Shown piece by piece: positions 35,262 through 46,903 of a stretch of DNA of 64,000 bases (position 1 is its first letter; each line of letters begins with the position of its first letter). The DNA is from Azospirillum endophyticum. Lineage in GTDB: Bacteria > Pseudomonadota > Alphaproteobacteria > Azospirillales > Azospirillaceae. The DNA is taken from assembly GCF_016595245.1 (NCBI RefSeq), contig NZ_JAENHM010000007.1, positions 1 to 64,000 on the forward strand, given 5' to 3'. Below the pieces are notes generated by a model. That model was not told where the DNA came from, made no database searches, and saw only the letters and a program-made list of their open reading frames with translations. The translations under genes were made by a program, and so were the position numbers.

Positions 35262-36149
35262 TTATCCCTTTTTCGGCGATTTGGCGGCGCGTGGCAACTC
35301 CGCCTCCGCGGCGGCGCGGATCGCCGACAGGGCCGACGACGGCTCCGCCACCGAACGGTCGAAAGGATGGTTGAGCGCGTCGTAATTCCGGCGGATGACG
35401 CGGACATAGTTGCGGGTCTCGTCGTAGGGGGGAACGCCCTTGTAGCGGTCCACCGCCCCCTCGCCGGCATTGTAGCCGGCCAGCGCCAGCGTCACGTCGC
35501 CCTGGAAATAGGCCAGCAGCCAGCGCAGGTACTTCACGCCGCCGGTGATGTTCTCCTTCGGGTCGAAGACGTTGCCGACTCCGAAGCGGTCGGCGGTGTC
35601 CGGGATCAGCTGCATGAGCCCGGCAGCGTCCTTCGGCGACACCGCATCGGTGCGGAAGGCGCTTTCCGCCTGGATCACCGCCAGGACCAGCGCCGGGTCG
35701 ATCCCGTATTTCGGAGCGATGGTGTTGACCAGCGCCACCACTTCGGCCGGAGGCGGTCCGACTTCGCGCACCGGACCGGCACCGGGGCGGCACCAGGGCC
35801 GGATACGCCCCATCCGGCCGGGAACATAGTTCACCAGCCGCCGGGCCTCCGGGTTCCCGCGCGACGCGGCGGCGCGCAGCCATGCGGTGCCGAGCCGCCG
35901 GTCCTTGCGCACCCCCTTGCCGAACAGGTAACGGCGGGCCAGGCGGAAGGCGGCACTGGCGTCGCCCTGCTCCGCCAGTTCGCAGTCGGTGGATTTGGTC
36001 TTCAATGACGGCGGCGACAGCTCGGCCACCGCCTTCGGCTTGGCCGCGGATTGGGCATCCGCCGCCGCGGCGATGGGGGCGGACGCGGCACCGGCACCCC
36101 ACAGCGCCAGTGCAATCAGCGGCACCATCGCGACACGACGAACCAGCAA
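35262..36149 (-). CDS. Lytic transglycosylase with Sel1-like N-terminal region
   Basis: This 295-residue periplasmic enzyme has a signal peptide (LVRRVAMVPLIALALWGAGA). A Sel1/TPR-like repeat follows (ASAAFRLARRYLFGKGVRKD, AAASRGNPEARRLV). The SLT domain (about 140-265) has the catalytic Glu in VIQAESAFRTDAVSPKDAAG, the LMQLIPDTADRFGV motif and AGYNAGEGAVDRYKGVPPY. It cuts peptidoglycan glycan strands to 1,6-anhydro ends. The start is TTG at 36147-36149, supported by AGGAGG eight bases upstream; an internal ATG lacks such a site. Confidence 0.92.
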   Translation of the reverse strand: MLVRRVAMVPLIALALWGAGAASAPIAAAADAQSAAKPKAVAELSPPSLKTKSTDCELAEQGDASAAFRLARRYLFGKGVRKDRRLGTAWLRAAASRGNPEARRLVNYVPGRMGRIRPWCRPGAGPVREVGPPPAEVVALVNTIAPKYGIDPALVLAVIQAESAFRTDAVSPKDAAGLMQLIPDTADRFGVGNVFDPKENITGGVKYLRWLLAYFQGDVTLALAGYNAGEGAVDRYKGVPPYDETRNYVRVIRRNYDALNHPFDRSVAEPSSALSAIRAAAEAELPRAAKSPKKG

Positions 36150-36236
36150 ACCTCGACCCTCCTGCGAACCCGCTTCATCCTAACGGGAAGCGCAAGTATG
36201 GTGATGCAACTTATTGCGGACAAGGGGCGCCGGGGG

Positions 36237-38378
<2,142 letters not shown>

Positions 38379-38421
38379 GGGGCGGCGATCCGATCAGAAG
38401 AAGGGTACGGAACGGGAACCG

Positions 38422-38456
38422 ATTATATGGCCGTAACGCCCCCGTCTGTCGAGCGC
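38422..38456 (-). promoter_or_regulatory. Probable uvrB promoter
   Basis: On the minus strand TATAAT (38427-38422) is preceded by TCGACA (5/6 to TTGACA) with 19 bases between, or 17 to the overlapping CATATA. The uvrB ATG lies about 45 bases on. Motif match only. Confidence 0.4.
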
Positions 38457-38513
38457 AGGCTGGGCGGCACTGCGCCCCACGCATGCGGGATGCAGTGTCG
38501 ACCCGAACCCAGC

Positions 38514-38906
38514 CTACTGCTGTCCCAGCGCCTTCGGGTTCGAGATCCCCAGCCGCGCCTCTACGATGGCTTCGAGCGAATCCATCAATACGTCCTGGCC
38601 GTCCTGGTCGAAGTCGCCGGCGGCGATCTCGATGCAGAGCCTGTGCTGCAGCGCCTCCACCCGCCGGCGCAGCTCGTCGCCGGACAGCGCGTCGTCGGCG
38701 TCCTCGCCGTAGAGCAGGGCGAGGGCGTCCAGCATGGAATGGCCGGCGGCGTCCAGCCCCTTGAACTCCCGCTCGGCGATGTCGAGCGCATTGGCGACCA
38801 TCAGCGCGGCGAAACGCGCCTCTGGCGCCACATGGGGAAGAACGTCGCTGCGGAAGGTGGAGGCGGCGATCTGCAGCAGCCCGCGGGCGTCGGGATTGGC
38901 GCGCAT
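38514..38906 (-). CDS. DUF6285 domain protein
   Basis: This is a 130-residue, largely helical protein of the DUF6285 type, which typically accompanies aminoglycoside-phosphotransferase-like kinases and acyl-CoA dehydrogenases. Recognisable parts are the FRSDVLPHVAPEARFAALMVANAL helix (quoted in part) and AALMVANALDIAERE. Its start codon overlaps the stop of the phosphotransferase gene by one base (TGATG in the minus strand), so translation is coupled. No catalytic residues are apparent, so an accessory role is likely. Confidence 0.75.
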   Translation of the reverse strand: MRANPDARGLLQIAASTFRSDVLPHVAPEARFAALMVANALDIAEREFKGLDAAGHSMLDALALLYGEDADDALSGDELRRRVEALQHRLCIEIAAGDFDQDGQDVLMDSLEAIVEARLGISNPKALGQQ

Positions 38907-40003
38907 CAGGCCACCTTCTCCACGGCGCCAGGCGCCATGCCGGCCGCTGCCATGCCGCCGATGGCGCGGAGATGGCGCAGCATGTCCATCTCGATCTCCG
39001 GCAGCATCCGTCCGGTCAGCGCCAGTTCCAGCGAAGGCTCGGCGTCGGAGCTGTGGCGCAGCCCCTGCTCCACCGCGATGGCCGCCCAGCGCAGATAGGC
39101 TGCCGTCTCCCAATAGGCGACGCGCGCCGGATCGACGCGGCGGCCCGAAGTCTCCTCATAGCCGGCATAGAAGTCCGCCCGGTCGGCGATGCCGCCCGCC
39201 TCGCGGTCGAGCCGGCGGAAGCGCCAGGAGCGGGCACAGAACCAGCCGAGATCCTCCATCGGATCGCTGAAGCCGGCGAACTCCCAATCCAGGATCGCGG
39301 CCAGCGCCCCGTCCTTGACCAGATAATTGCCGGTGCGGAAGTCGCGATGGCACAGCACCACCGCCCCCGGCAGCGGCGCGTTGACCTCCATCCAGCGCAG
39401 CCCCCAGGCGATCACCGGATCGCGGCGCGCCAGGTCGCCGAACCAGCGGCGGTACTGCGCCAGCGTTTCCTGCGCCGGGCAGTCCGGCGCGTCGCCCAGC
39501 CGGTCGAGCCCCTCGGTCTCCGGCGTGATCCGATGCAGCAGGCCGAGCTGCCGGCCAAGCTCGCGCGCCAGCTCCGGCTGGGCCGCTTCCGAGCGGGTCA
39601 CCGCATGGCCGGCACCCAGCCCTTCAACCCGGCGCATGATGTAGAAGTCATGACCCAGCACCGCCGGGTCGTCGCAGGCGATCAGCGGCTCCGGCGCCAT
39701 CACCCCGGCGGCGAAGGCGGCGCGCAGCACCACGAATTCCCGCAGCTTGCCGATGCTGGCGGAGATCCGCCCGCCGCCCTCGGCCCGCAGCACGCAGGCA
39801 TGGCGGCCGGCCAGCGGTCCGCCGACGATGTCCAGCGTCACCGCAAGGTTCAGGGAGATCGCACCGCCGCCGAGCCGGCCATCCTCCGTCACCGTGACAC
39901 GGGATGCGCCGGCCTGCGTGGCCAGCCAGCTCTCCAGTCGGACCCGGTTGTCGCCCGACAGCAGCGAAGGCGGGAATTGGTCGGACGCTTTGACGACGTG
40001 CAT
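38906..40003 (-). CDS. Phosphotransferase family protein (APH/ACAD10-like)
   Basis: This 365-residue kinase-fold protein of the aminoglycoside phosphotransferase family is closer to the acyl-CoA-dehydrogenase-associated (ACAD10-like) group than to antibiotic kinases. The catalytic loop VLCHRDFRTGNYLV and the metal-binding ILDWEFAGFSDPMEDLGWF are intact. The likely substrate is a hydroxyacyl-CoA or similar; drug resistance should not be inferred. ATG at 40001-40003 (MHVVKASDQ) is preferred over a start 75 bases upstream. It is coupled to the DUF6285 gene. Confidence 0.87.
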   Translation of the reverse strand: MHVVKASDQFPPSLLSGDNRVRLESWLATQAGASRVTVTEDGRLGGGAISLNLAVTLDIVGGPLAGRHACVLRAEGGGRISASIGKLREFVVLRAAFAAGVMAPEPLIACDDPAVLGHDFYIMRRVEGLGAGHAVTRSEAAQPELARELGRQLGLLHRITPETEGLDRLGDAPDCPAQETLAQYRRWFGDLARRDPVIAWGLRWMEVNAPLPGAVVLCHRDFRTGNYLVKDGALAAILDWEFAGFSDPMEDLGWFCARSWRFRRLDREAGGIADRADFYAGYEETSGRRVDPARVAYWETAAYLRWAAIAVEQGLRHSSDAEPSLELALTGRMLPEIEMDMLRHLRAIGGMAAAGMAPGAVEKVA

Positions 40004-40129
40004 GGCGTTCTCCCTCGAAGGATGGCTGGCGCGTTGGCTCGCGCGTCTTTGTCCGTTTGAGCCGCCGATGGTAGGCACGAACCGCTGTTGCCGACAAGTT
40101 TCACCTTGGTGGGAAAAGCGATACCACCC

Positions 40130-40176
40130 CCAAAAAAGTCGGCCCCTCCCCCGCCGGGCAGGCGGGAAAGGGGCCG
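40130..40176 (-). terminator. Terminator after the GH17-GT2 gene
   Basis: On the minus strand CGGCCCCTTTCCCGCC pairs with GGCGGGGGAGGGGCCG around TGCCC, and TTTTTT follows a few bases later. It ends the glucan-synthase gene before the phosphotransferase gene. Confidence 0.85.
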
Positions 40177-40201
40177 GTGTCGCAGATGGGGAAATGAGAC
40201 C

Positions 40202-42847
40202 TTACGCGGCGACCGGACGGTTCGCCCCCTGCTCCTGACCGGCTTGGTTGGCCTGCTGAGCGGCGGGAGCCGGCGCCGGCTTGGCCTCGCGGACCGGCAG
40301 CATGTCACCGATGCCGAAGGCGACGGCCATCAGGTTCGGCACCGCCATGGCGGCGAGCAGCACCGACCACAGCTCCAGCGACAGGGTGCCCAGCGGATTG
40401 ACCAGGGCGGCGGTGGCGGCCGAGGCGACCAGGGCGGCGGAGAGCCAGGCTTCCGGCTTGGCGCAGAAGCGGCCGGCGGTGCGTTTGCCGCCCTTGGCGG
40501 TCACCCGGAAGGCATCTTGGCTGCGGAACAGGCCGCGGACGACGGCCAGGGCGACCGTGGTGGACAGCGCCATGCCGACGGCGCAGGCGCCCAGGCTCTC
40601 CTTCCAGCTGTTGCCGGAGGCGTAGCGCGAGGCCAGCAGGCTGGAACCGGCACGCAGGACCAGGGCGCCCAGCACGGCGGCGGTGGCGGCCACCGGCGGC
40701 AGGTGCAGCGGCAGAACCAGCGAGGCGAAGGTCCAGACCACGGCGGCGGCGGCGGCGAACAGGCCGACGGCGTCGGACCACCAGCGGATCCAGTTGGTGA
40801 CGTAGCCCAGCTTCTGCCGCGCGCTCAGTTCGGCCGCACCCGGCAGGAACTTCTTCCAATGGGCGCGGACGATCTGGGTCGAACCGAACACCCAGCGGTC
40901 GCGCTGCTTGCGGAACTGCATGAAGTTGTCCGGGGCCAGGCCGGCGCCGAGACGCTCGTCGGTGTAGGCGGCGCGGTAGCCGGCCGACAGGATGCGCAGG
41001 CCAAGCTCGGTGTCCTCGCAGATGCCGGCTTCCGACCAGCCGCCGACCTGATCCATCGCCGACCGGCGCAGCATGATCATCGTGCCGTGGCAAATGAAGG
41101 CTTGGCTCGACACGCCCTCCTGCATGCCGACGTCGAAGAAGGGACGGTATTCGGCGGTCATGGCGGATTTCAGCGCCGTCTCGTGGCCGTCGCGGTGTTC
41201 CTGCGGAGCCTGGACGATGCCGACCGACGGATCGGCGAAGGTCGGGGCCAGCTTCGACAGCCAGTCGGGCGACACGGTGTAGTCGGCGTCCAGCACGGCG
41301 ACGATCTCGGCGGCCGGATCGGTATGGCGCAGCGCGGCGTTCAGGGCGCCGGCCTTGAAGCCGGAGATCTTCTTGTACCAGTGGAACTTGAACTTCGGCC
41401 CCAGCGCCCGGCACATCTCCTCCACCGGGCGAACCAGATGCTCCTCCTCGGTGTTGTTGATCAGGACGACGACCTCGTAGTTCGGGTAGTCGAGCCGCGA
41501 CAGCGAGGCCAGCGTGGCGTTCAGCACGTCCGGCTGCTCGCGGCAGGCGGCGACGTGGATGGAGACCATCGGCTTGTGGTCGACGCTGGGCACGGCATGC
41601 GGCAGCAGCGCCGGGGCGCGGCCGGTCAGCAGCCGGCGGGCGACATCCACCAGATCGGCGAAGGCGACGCTCATCATCAGGGTGCCCAGCGCGAAGGCGG
41701 AGCCCCAGGTGGTGACGGCACCGAAGGTCAGATATTCGGAATAGGCGCCGGCGACGGCCGAACCGATGGCAAAGCCGATGATGTTGGCGCCGAGCGAAGC
41801 GGCGAGCGCGAAGCCGGCGTTGGTCCGGCGGCGGAAGACGGCGAAGGCCGACAGGGCGAGGCCGACGGCCACGGCGATGCCGGCAGCGACACGCTCGCCG
41901 TAGGGGGCGGCGACGGCACCGGTCATCGACCATTTCGGCTGGCGGTCGGCATCCAGCACGCCCCAGGTCGGGCCGGGCGAGCCTTCGATGGTCGACTTCC
42001 AGATGCCGTCGAAGGCCTCGACGACGTTGTAATGGATGCCGAGGGCGTTGGCTTCCGCCGCGAAGCCGCGGACGACGGCGGCCTGGGCCTCCGGCGTCGG
42101 ATAGGCGTCGTGGAAGTTCTCGCCGCCCGACGGCCAGCCGACCTCGCCGACGAACAGCGGCTTGCCCGGATGGGACTTGCGCACGGTGTCGAGCCGGTCG
42201 CGGATCCAGGTCAGCGCGTCGGAAACCGGAACGCCTTCCCAATAAGGCAGGACGTGGACGCCCATGAAGTCCGATGCCTTCACCGTGGCGTCGGCCTTGA
42301 CCATCTCCGACCAGACATCGGCGGTGCCGACCTTGATGTTGGCCGGAACGGCGGCGCGCACCCGCTTGATGTAGGAGGCCAGTTCGGCATCGGTCAGTTC
42401 GGCGCGCAGCAGCGTCTCGTTGCCGACGACGATGCGCTTGATGCCGCGGAATTCCTTGGCGAGCGCGATGCCGTGCAGCACCTCCCGCTCGTTGCGGGCC
42501 TTGTCCTTGCTCAGCCAGATGCCGAGCGTGACGTCCAGCCCCTTGGACACCGCGATCTCCGGCACCTCGCCCTGCGAGCCCAGCGTCGAGTAGGTGCGGA
42601 CGCCGTCGGCGAAGCCGACGATGGCGGCCATGTCCTTCTCGATGTCCTTGCGCGGCACCACCGGCTGGTGGTTGGGGTCGTAGTTGCGGCCGGACGGCGA
42701 GTAGGACACCGATTCGATGCGGCCGGGCTCCGCCTCCACCGGCGTCGGCGCATTGCGCCATGACCAGAAGGACGCGTGGCCGGCGGTCACGGCCAGCAGT
42801 GCGGCGGCGATGGCTGCGCGCCGGATCGAGTTCTTCGGGTTGCTCAT
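40202..42847 (-). CDS. GH17-GT2 fusion, NdvB-like beta-glucan synthase
   Basis: This is an 881-residue inner-membrane protein. After an N-terminal membrane anchor comes a glycoside hydrolase 17-like domain (about 45-310) with Glu144 in VVGNETLLR and Glu235 in the GH17 signature LFVGEVGWPSGG. Two helices lead to a GT2 domain (about 425-660) with DAD at 520-522, ED at 611-612 and QRDRW at 648-652. Further helices follow. Proteins with this layout (NdvB of Bradyrhizobium and of Pseudomonas aeruginosa) make cyclic or linear beta-1,3 glucans for osmotic adaptation and biofilm life. The GT2 should elongate from UDP-glucose and the GH17 part may cyclise or branch the chain. It lies alone with its own terminator. 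Confidence 0.88.
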   Translation of the reverse strand: MSNPKNSIRRAAIAAALLAVTAGHASFWSWRNAPTPVEAEPGRIESVSYSPSGRNYDPNHQPVVPRKDIEKDMAAIVGFADGVRTYSTLGSQGEVPEIAVSKGLDVTLGIWLSKDKARNEREVLHGIALAKEFRGIKRIVVGNETLLRAELTDAELASYIKRVRAAVPANIKVGTADVWSEMVKADATVKASDFMGVHVLPYWEGVPVSDALTWIRDRLDTVRKSHPGKPLFVGEVGWPSGGENFHDAYPTPEAQAAVVRGFAAEANALGIHYNVVEAFDGIWKSTIEGSPGPTWGVLDADRQPKWSMTGAVAAPYGERVAAGIAVAVGLALSAFAVFRRRTNAGFALAASLGANIIGFAIGSAVAGAYSEYLTFGAVTTWGSAFALGTLMMSVAFADLVDVARRLLTGRAPALLPHAVPSVDHKPMVSIHVAACREQPDVLNATLASLSRLDYPNYEVVVLINNTEEEHLVRPVEEMCRALGPKFKFHWYKKISGFKAGALNAALRHTDPAAEIVAVLDADYTVSPDWLSKLAPTFADPSVGIVQAPQEHRDGHETALKSAMTAEYRPFFDVGMQEGVSSQAFICHGTMIMLRRSAMDQVGGWSEAGICEDTELGLRILSAGYRAAYTDERLGAGLAPDNFMQFRKQRDRWVFGSTQIVRAHWKKFLPGAAELSARQKLGYVTNWIRWWSDAVGLFAAAAAVVWTFASLVLPLHLPPVAATAAVLGALVLRAGSSLLASRYASGNSWKESLGACAVGMALSTTVALAVVRGLFRSQDAFRVTAKGGKRTAGRFCAKPEAWLSAALVASAATAALVNPLGTLSLELWSVLLAAMAVPNLMAVAFGIGDMLPVREAKPAPAPAAQQANQAGQEQGANRPVAA

Positions 42848-42964
42848 GGGGAGTTCGCGTGCCCTGTTGCTGGGTGGCCGTTCGCCACCGGACAGCCACA
42901 CAAACGGGCGGACCGACTTCCCTATTCCCTCGCTTCCAAAAATTTTTTGTGCAGTGCGGAGAGC

Positions 42965-42989
42965 GGAACCCCTGCCGGCGGCTCCTGTT
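42965..42989 (+). promoter_or_regulatory. EcfG-type (general stress) promoter candidate
   Basis: GGAAC (42965-42969), then 17 bases, then GTT (42987-42989), matches the alphaproteobacterial EcfG pattern GGAAC-N16/17-(C)GTT. It lies 47 bases before the ATG of the small protein at 43036. Confidence 0.55.
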
Positions 42990-43035
42990 GGACAACGTCC
43001 GGTTTCTCAATGCCCAAGCCACAGGAGAACGCCCC

Positions 43036-43251
43036 ATGGCCACCCGCCACGAAGACAGCCCCGAACACAAGAAGGCCCATGACCTGGCCGAGCAGGCCCT
43101 GGACAAGGCCGCCGGCGGCGACCCCCGCAAGGCGCGCGACCTGATCGAGGAAGCCAAAAGCATCGATCCCAAGATCGGCGAGGAAATGGCCCGCGAGGCC
43201 GCCGAGGATCAGAAGAAGGCCGACAAATACGTGGGCAAGACCGACAAGTAA
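43036..43251 (+). CDS. Small charged helical protein, probably stress-induced
   Basis: This 71-residue protein is very rich in Lys, Glu, Asp and Ala, without cysteine, aromatic core or signal peptide. It reads as one or two amphipathic helices (EHKKAHDLAEQALDKAAGGD, ARDLIEEAKSIDPKIGEEM). The composition recalls small general-stress or hydrophilin-like proteins, though no family is recognised. AGGAG precedes the ATG. An EcfG-like promoter stands upstream and a palindromic repeat directly downstream. A role in desiccation or osmotic stress is a guess from promoter and composition. Confidence 0.75.
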   Translation: MATRHEDSPEHKKAHDLAEQALDKAAGGDPRKARDLIEEAKSIDPKIGEEMAREAAEDQKKADKYVGKTDK

Positions 43252-43263
43252 GCGATGAGATCT

Positions 43264-43488
43264 CCCTCTCCCGCCCCGGGAGAGGGTGGCCGCGAAGCGG
43301 CCGGGTGAGGGGTGGTTCAAGAATCGAAGCGCTCTATTCTTGAACCACCCCTCACCCTTCCCAAGCTGCGCTTGGGCTCCGAAGTCGCTCGCAAGCCTCG
43401 CGACTGCATTCCGCCTACGATCGCCTTTCGGCGCTCGTCCGGCCTGCGGCCGTCGGCTCCACGCCCTCTCCCGGGACGGGAGAGGGCG
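43264..43488. repeat. Dispersed palindromic repeat, copy B
   Basis: This composite element lies between the small protein gene and gcvPB. Hairpin 1 is CCCTCTCCC/GGGAGAGGG (43264-43286). A 22-bp perfect inverted repeat (43303-43324 with 43336-43357, loop 11 bases) includes GGGTGAGGGGTGGTTCAAG. Hairpin 3 is CGCCCTCTCCCG/CGGGAGAGGGCG (43462-43488). The first part is homologous to the element at 61-190. It may end transcription from both sides. Confidence 0.75.
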
Positions 43489-43491
43489 CTT

Positions 43492-45063
43492 CTACTCCGC
43501 CGCCAGAGCCTCCGCCGGCACCGGCGGGGTCCAGCGCAGGACAGGCTTGCGGGCCGCGGCCGTCTCGTCGAGACGCCGCCGCGGCGTCAGGCGCGGAGCC
43601 GCCTGGAAGTAGGCGACGTCACCCGACTTCGCCCGCTCGGCCAGCGCACGCAGCGCGTCGACGAACTGGTCGAGGCTGGCCTTGCTTTCCGTCTCGGTCG
43701 GCTCGATCAGCAGGGCACCGTGGACGACCAGCGGGAAATACATGGTCATCGGGTGGAAACCCTCGTCGATCAGCGCCTTCGCCATGTCGAGCGTGGTGAC
43801 CCCCGTCCCCTTCAGGAACCGGTCGTCGAACAGGCACTCGTGCATGCACGGCCCCTCGAAGGAGGCCGTCATCACGTCCTCCAGCCGCGCCATGACATAG
43901 TTGGCGTTCAGCACCGCATCGCCCGACGCCTGCCACAGCCCGTCGGCGCCGTGGCTCAGCATGTAGGACAGCGCGCGGACGAACATGCCCATCTGGCCGT
44001 GGAAGGCCTTCATGCGGCCGAAGGCTTGGCCGTCGCCGACGGTCTCGACCAGCGCGAAGCCGTTCGCTCCGTGGGTGACGTAGGGCACCGGGATGTAGGG
44101 CGCCAGCGACTCCGCGAACACCACCGGCCCCGACCCCGGACCGCCGCCGCCATGCGGGGTGGAGAAGGTCTTGTGCAGGTTGATGTGCATGACGTCGATG
44201 CCGAGGTCGGCCGGACGCACCCGCCCGACGATGGCGTTGAAGTTGGCGCCGTCGCAGTAGAAATAGCCGCCGGCCGCATGGACCGCCTCGGCGATCGCGA
44301 TGATGTCGCGTTCGAACAGGCCGCAGGTGTTGGGATTGGTCAGCATCAGCCCGGCCACGTCGGGACCGAGCTTGGCCTTCAGCGCGTCCAGATCGACGCG
44401 GCCATCGGCGGTCGCCGGGATGGCGTCGACGCTGTAGCCGCAGGCGGCGGCGGTCGCCGGGTTGGTGCCGTGGGCACTTTCCGGCACCAGGATCTTGGTG
44501 CGGCCGCTATCGCCCTTCGCCTCATGCGCGGCGCGGATCGCCATGATGCCGCACATCTCGCCATGGGCACCGGCGGCGGGCGCCAGCGTCACGGCGGCCA
44601 TGCCGGTCAGCGTCTTCAGCCAATAGGCCAGCTGGTCCATCAGCTCCAAGGCACCCTGCACGGTGCTGACCGGCTGCATCGGATGCACGTCGGAGAAGCC
44701 CGGAAGCCGCGCCATCTTCTCGTTCAGGCGCGGGTTGTGCTTCATCGTGCAGGAGCCCAGCGGATAGAATCCGCTGTCGATAGCGTAGTTCTTCTGCGAC
44801 AGGCGGGTGTAGTGGCGGACCACCTGCGGCTCGGCGAGGCCGGGCAGACCGACCTTGGCGCGCGGCTTCACCGCACCCAGGCGGGACGCCACCTTCGGCG
44901 CCTCCGGCAGGTCGACGCCGGTGCGGCCGGCGCTGTCCTGTTCGAAGATCAGCGGCTCTTCGATCTGCAGGCCGCGGTTGCCGGTGACGGTGCCGGTCAC
45001 GCCGTCGAACGAGGCGGCACCGGCCGGAATGGCCGACGGACGGCCCTGGTTGTTCATGCTCAT
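43492..45063 (-). CDS. gcvPB: Glycine dehydrogenase (decarboxylating) subunit 2
   Basis: This 523-residue catalytic half of a split P-protein decarboxylates glycine with PLP. The PLP lysine lies in [36 protein letters not shown]-type and [20 protein letters not shown] segments are family hallmarks (quoted in part). Its start overlaps the end of gcvPA by 4 bases, as expected for subunits of one enzyme. It is last in the gcvT-H-PA-PB operon. The C terminus extends beyond typical homologues by a basic Ala-rich tail. Confidence 0.96.
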   Translation of the reverse strand: MSMNNQGRPSAIPAGAASFDGVTGTVTGNRGLQIEEPLIFEQDSAGRTGVDLPEAPKVASRLGAVKPRAKVGLPGLAEPQVVRHYTRLSQKNYAIDSGFYPLGSCTMKHNPRLNEKMARLPGFSDVHPMQPVSTVQGALELMDQLAYWLKTLTGMAAVTLAPAAGAHGEMCGIMAIRAAHEAKGDSGRTKILVPESAHGTNPATAAACGYSVDAIPATADGRVDLDALKAKLGPDVAGLMLTNPNTCGLFERDIIAIAEAVHAAGGYFYCDGANFNAIVGRVRPADLGIDVMHINLHKTFSTPHGGGGPGSGPVVFAESLAPYIPVPYVTHGANGFALVETVGDGQAFGRMKAFHGQMGMFVRALSYMLSHGADGLWQASGDAVLNANYVMARLEDVMTASFEGPCMHECLFDDRFLKGTGVTTLDMAKALIDEGFHPMTMYFPLVVHGALLIEPTETESKASLDQFVDALRALAERAKSGDVAYFQAAPRLTPRRRLDETAAARKPVLRWTPPVPAEALAAE

Positions 45064-46418
45064 GCCAGAGCCCCGGATTCAAGAATTTCAGTGAGCGCGG
45101 CGGCGAAGGCGTCCATGTCGGCATCGGTGTTGGTCTCGGTGACGGCGACCAGCAGCAGATCTTCCATTTCGCCCGGATAGAGGCGCGACACCGGCACGCC
45201 GCCGAGGATGCGGCGCTTGGCGAGCTCCTCGACCACCGCGGCGGCCGGCTTCGGCAGCTTGACGGTGAACTCGTTGAAGAAACCGTCGTTCAGCACCTCG
45301 ACACCCGGAACCGCCGCCAGCTTGTCGGCCATCTGGACCGCCTTGGCATGGTTCAGCTGGGCCAGCTGCGTGATCCCCGCCTCGCCCAGCAGGCTGACAT
45401 GGATCGAGAAGGCCAGCGCGCACAGGCCGGAGTTGGTGCAGATGTTTGACGTCGCCTTCTCGCGGCGGATGTGCTGCTCGCGGGTGGAGAGCGTCAGCAC
45501 GAAGCCGCGGCGACCGTCGGCATCCACCGTCTCGCCACACAGGCGGCCCGGCATCTGGCGGACATATTTGTCCTTCACCGCGAACAGCCCGACATAGGGG
45601 CCGCCGAAGTTCAGGGCGTTGCCGAAGGACTGGCCTTCCGCCGCGACGATGTCGGCGCCCATGTCGCCCGGCGGCGTCAGCAGCCCCAGCGACAGCGCTT
45701 CCGTCACCACGACGATCAGCAGCGCGCCCTTGGCCTGGCAGGCGGCGGCGAGATCGGTGTAGTCGCGGACATGGCCGAACACGTCCGGATTCTGCACGAC
45801 GACGCAGGCGGTCTTGTCGTCGACCAGCGCCAGCAAATCCTCGCCGCCGGTCGGGGCGGCCGGGAGAGCGACAGCCTCGAAGCCGATGAAGCGGGCATCG
45901 GTGGTGGTCACGTCGCGGTAATGCGGGTGCAGGCCGCCGGACAGGATCGCCTTCTTCCGCCGGGTGATGCGGTTGGCCATCATCACCGCCTCGGCACAGG
46001 AGGTGGCGCCGTCATACATCGAGGCGTTCGCCACATCCATGCCGGTCAGCAGCGCGACCTGGGTCTGGAATTCGAACAGGACCTGCAGCGTGCCCTGGCT
46101 CACCTCCGGCTGATACGGCGTGTAGGCGGTCAGGAACTCGCCGCGCTGGACCAGATGGTCGACGGTGGCCGGAACATGGTGGCGGTAGGCGCCGGCGCCG
46201 AGGAAGCTCGGCACCGACCCCGCCGGCACGTTCTTCGCCGCCATGGAGCCGAGCAGCCGTTCGACCTCGAGCTCACCCATATGGTTGGGCAAGCCCCCGA
46301 TCGGGCCGGCCAGCCGGGCCGCCTCTGGAACATCGCGGAACAGGTCTTCGACCGATGTTGCGCGGACGGCCTCCAGCATGGACTGCCGGTCGGCCTCGGT
46401 CAGGGGCAGGTAACGCAT
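45060..46418 (-). CDS. gcvPA: Glycine dehydrogenase (decarboxylating) subunit 1
   Basis: This 452-residue partner of gcvPB corresponds to the N-terminal half of the fused P-protein. [40 protein letters not shown] and [15 protein letters not shown] are diagnostic. The ATG at 46416-46418 (MRYLPL) lies one base after the gcvH stop; an in-frame start 18 bases earlier would overlap gcvH. It forms the alpha2beta2 P complex with gcvPB. Confidence 0.96.
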   Translation of the reverse strand: MRYLPLTEADRQSMLEAVRATSVEDLFRDVPEAARLAGPIGGLPNHMGELEVERLLGSMAAKNVPAGSVPSFLGAGAYRHHVPATVDHLVQRGEFLTAYTPYQPEVSQGTLQVLFEFQTQVALLTGMDVANASMYDGATSCAEAVMMANRITRRKKAILSGGLHPHYRDVTTTDARFIGFEAVALPAAPTGGEDLLALVDDKTACVVVQNPDVFGHVRDYTDLAAACQAKGALLIVVVTEALSLGLLTPPGDMGADIVAAEGQSFGNALNFGGPYVGLFAVKDKYVRQMPGRLCGETVDADGRRGFVLTLSTREQHIRREKATSNICTNSGLCALAFSIHVSLLGEAGITQLAQLNHAKAVQMADKLAAVPGVEVLNDGFFNEFTVKLPKPAAAVVEELAKRRILGGVPVSRLYPGEMEDLLLVAVTETNTDADMDAFAAALTEILESGALA

Positions 46419-46419
46419 G

Positions 46420-46794
46420 TCAGTGGGCTTCCTCAACGAAGGCCTTGTAGGCCGCTTCGTCCATCAGGCCATCCAGTTCCGAGGTGTCCTTCAACTGGAT
46501 CTTGAAGAACCAGCCTTCGGTCTCGGCCGCGCTGTTGACCATCGAAGGGTCGTCCACCAGGGACTGGTTGGCTTCGACCACCGTGCCGGAAACCGGGGCG
46601 TAGACATCGCTGGCGGCCTTCACCGACTCCACGACGGCGGCTTCCTTGCCCTGCTCCAGCACGCGGCCGGCCTCGGGCAGCTCGACGAACACCACATCGC
46701 CCAGCTGGCTCTGGGCGAAATCGGTGACGCCGACGGTGGCGACGTCGCCGTCGACCTGAACCCACTCGTGGTCCTTGGTGAATTTCTTGGTCAT
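46420..46794 (-). CDS. gcvH: Glycine cleavage system H protein
   Basis: This 124-residue lipoyl carrier shuttles the aminomethyl group between P, T and L proteins. The lipoylated lysine is Lys59 in [26 protein letters not shown] begins the domain. ATG at 46792-46794 is chosen. The gap to gcvT upstream (109 bases) contains a palindromic repeat; the gap to gcvPA is one base. Confidence 0.96.
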   Translation of the reverse strand: MTKKFTKDHEWVQVDGDVATVGVTDFAQSQLGDVVFVELPEAGRVLEQGKEAAVVESVKAASDVYAPVSGTVVEANQSLVDDPSMVNSAAETEGWFFKIQLKDTSELDGLMDEAAYKAFVEEAH

Positions 46795-46854
46795 CTGAAG
46801 GGTTCCCTGTTCCTGAAGATGTTCGTTGGCAGGTAGTTCAAGACTTCTTGGAAC

Positions 46855-46882
46855 CGTCATCCCCGCCTTCGCGGGGATGACG
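46855..46882. repeat. REP-like palindrome between gcvT and gcvH
   Basis: CGTCATCCCCGC and GCGGGGATGACG pair perfectly over 12 bp around CTTC. The same core recurs at 48386-48471. It sits inside the gcv operon and could trim or partly terminate the message. Confidence 0.75.
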
Positions 46883-46903
46883 GCCGAGAGAGGTGCAGCT
46901 TCG

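Noticed and set aside
38379-38513. LexA box before uvrB
   Set aside because: GGAACGGGAACC is present, but the two GAAC cores are only two bases apart instead of seven.
38906-40003. Aminoglycoside resistance kinase
   Set aside because: The fold is shared, but the DUF6285 partner and the ACAD10-like motifs point to housekeeping metabolism rather than drug resistance.
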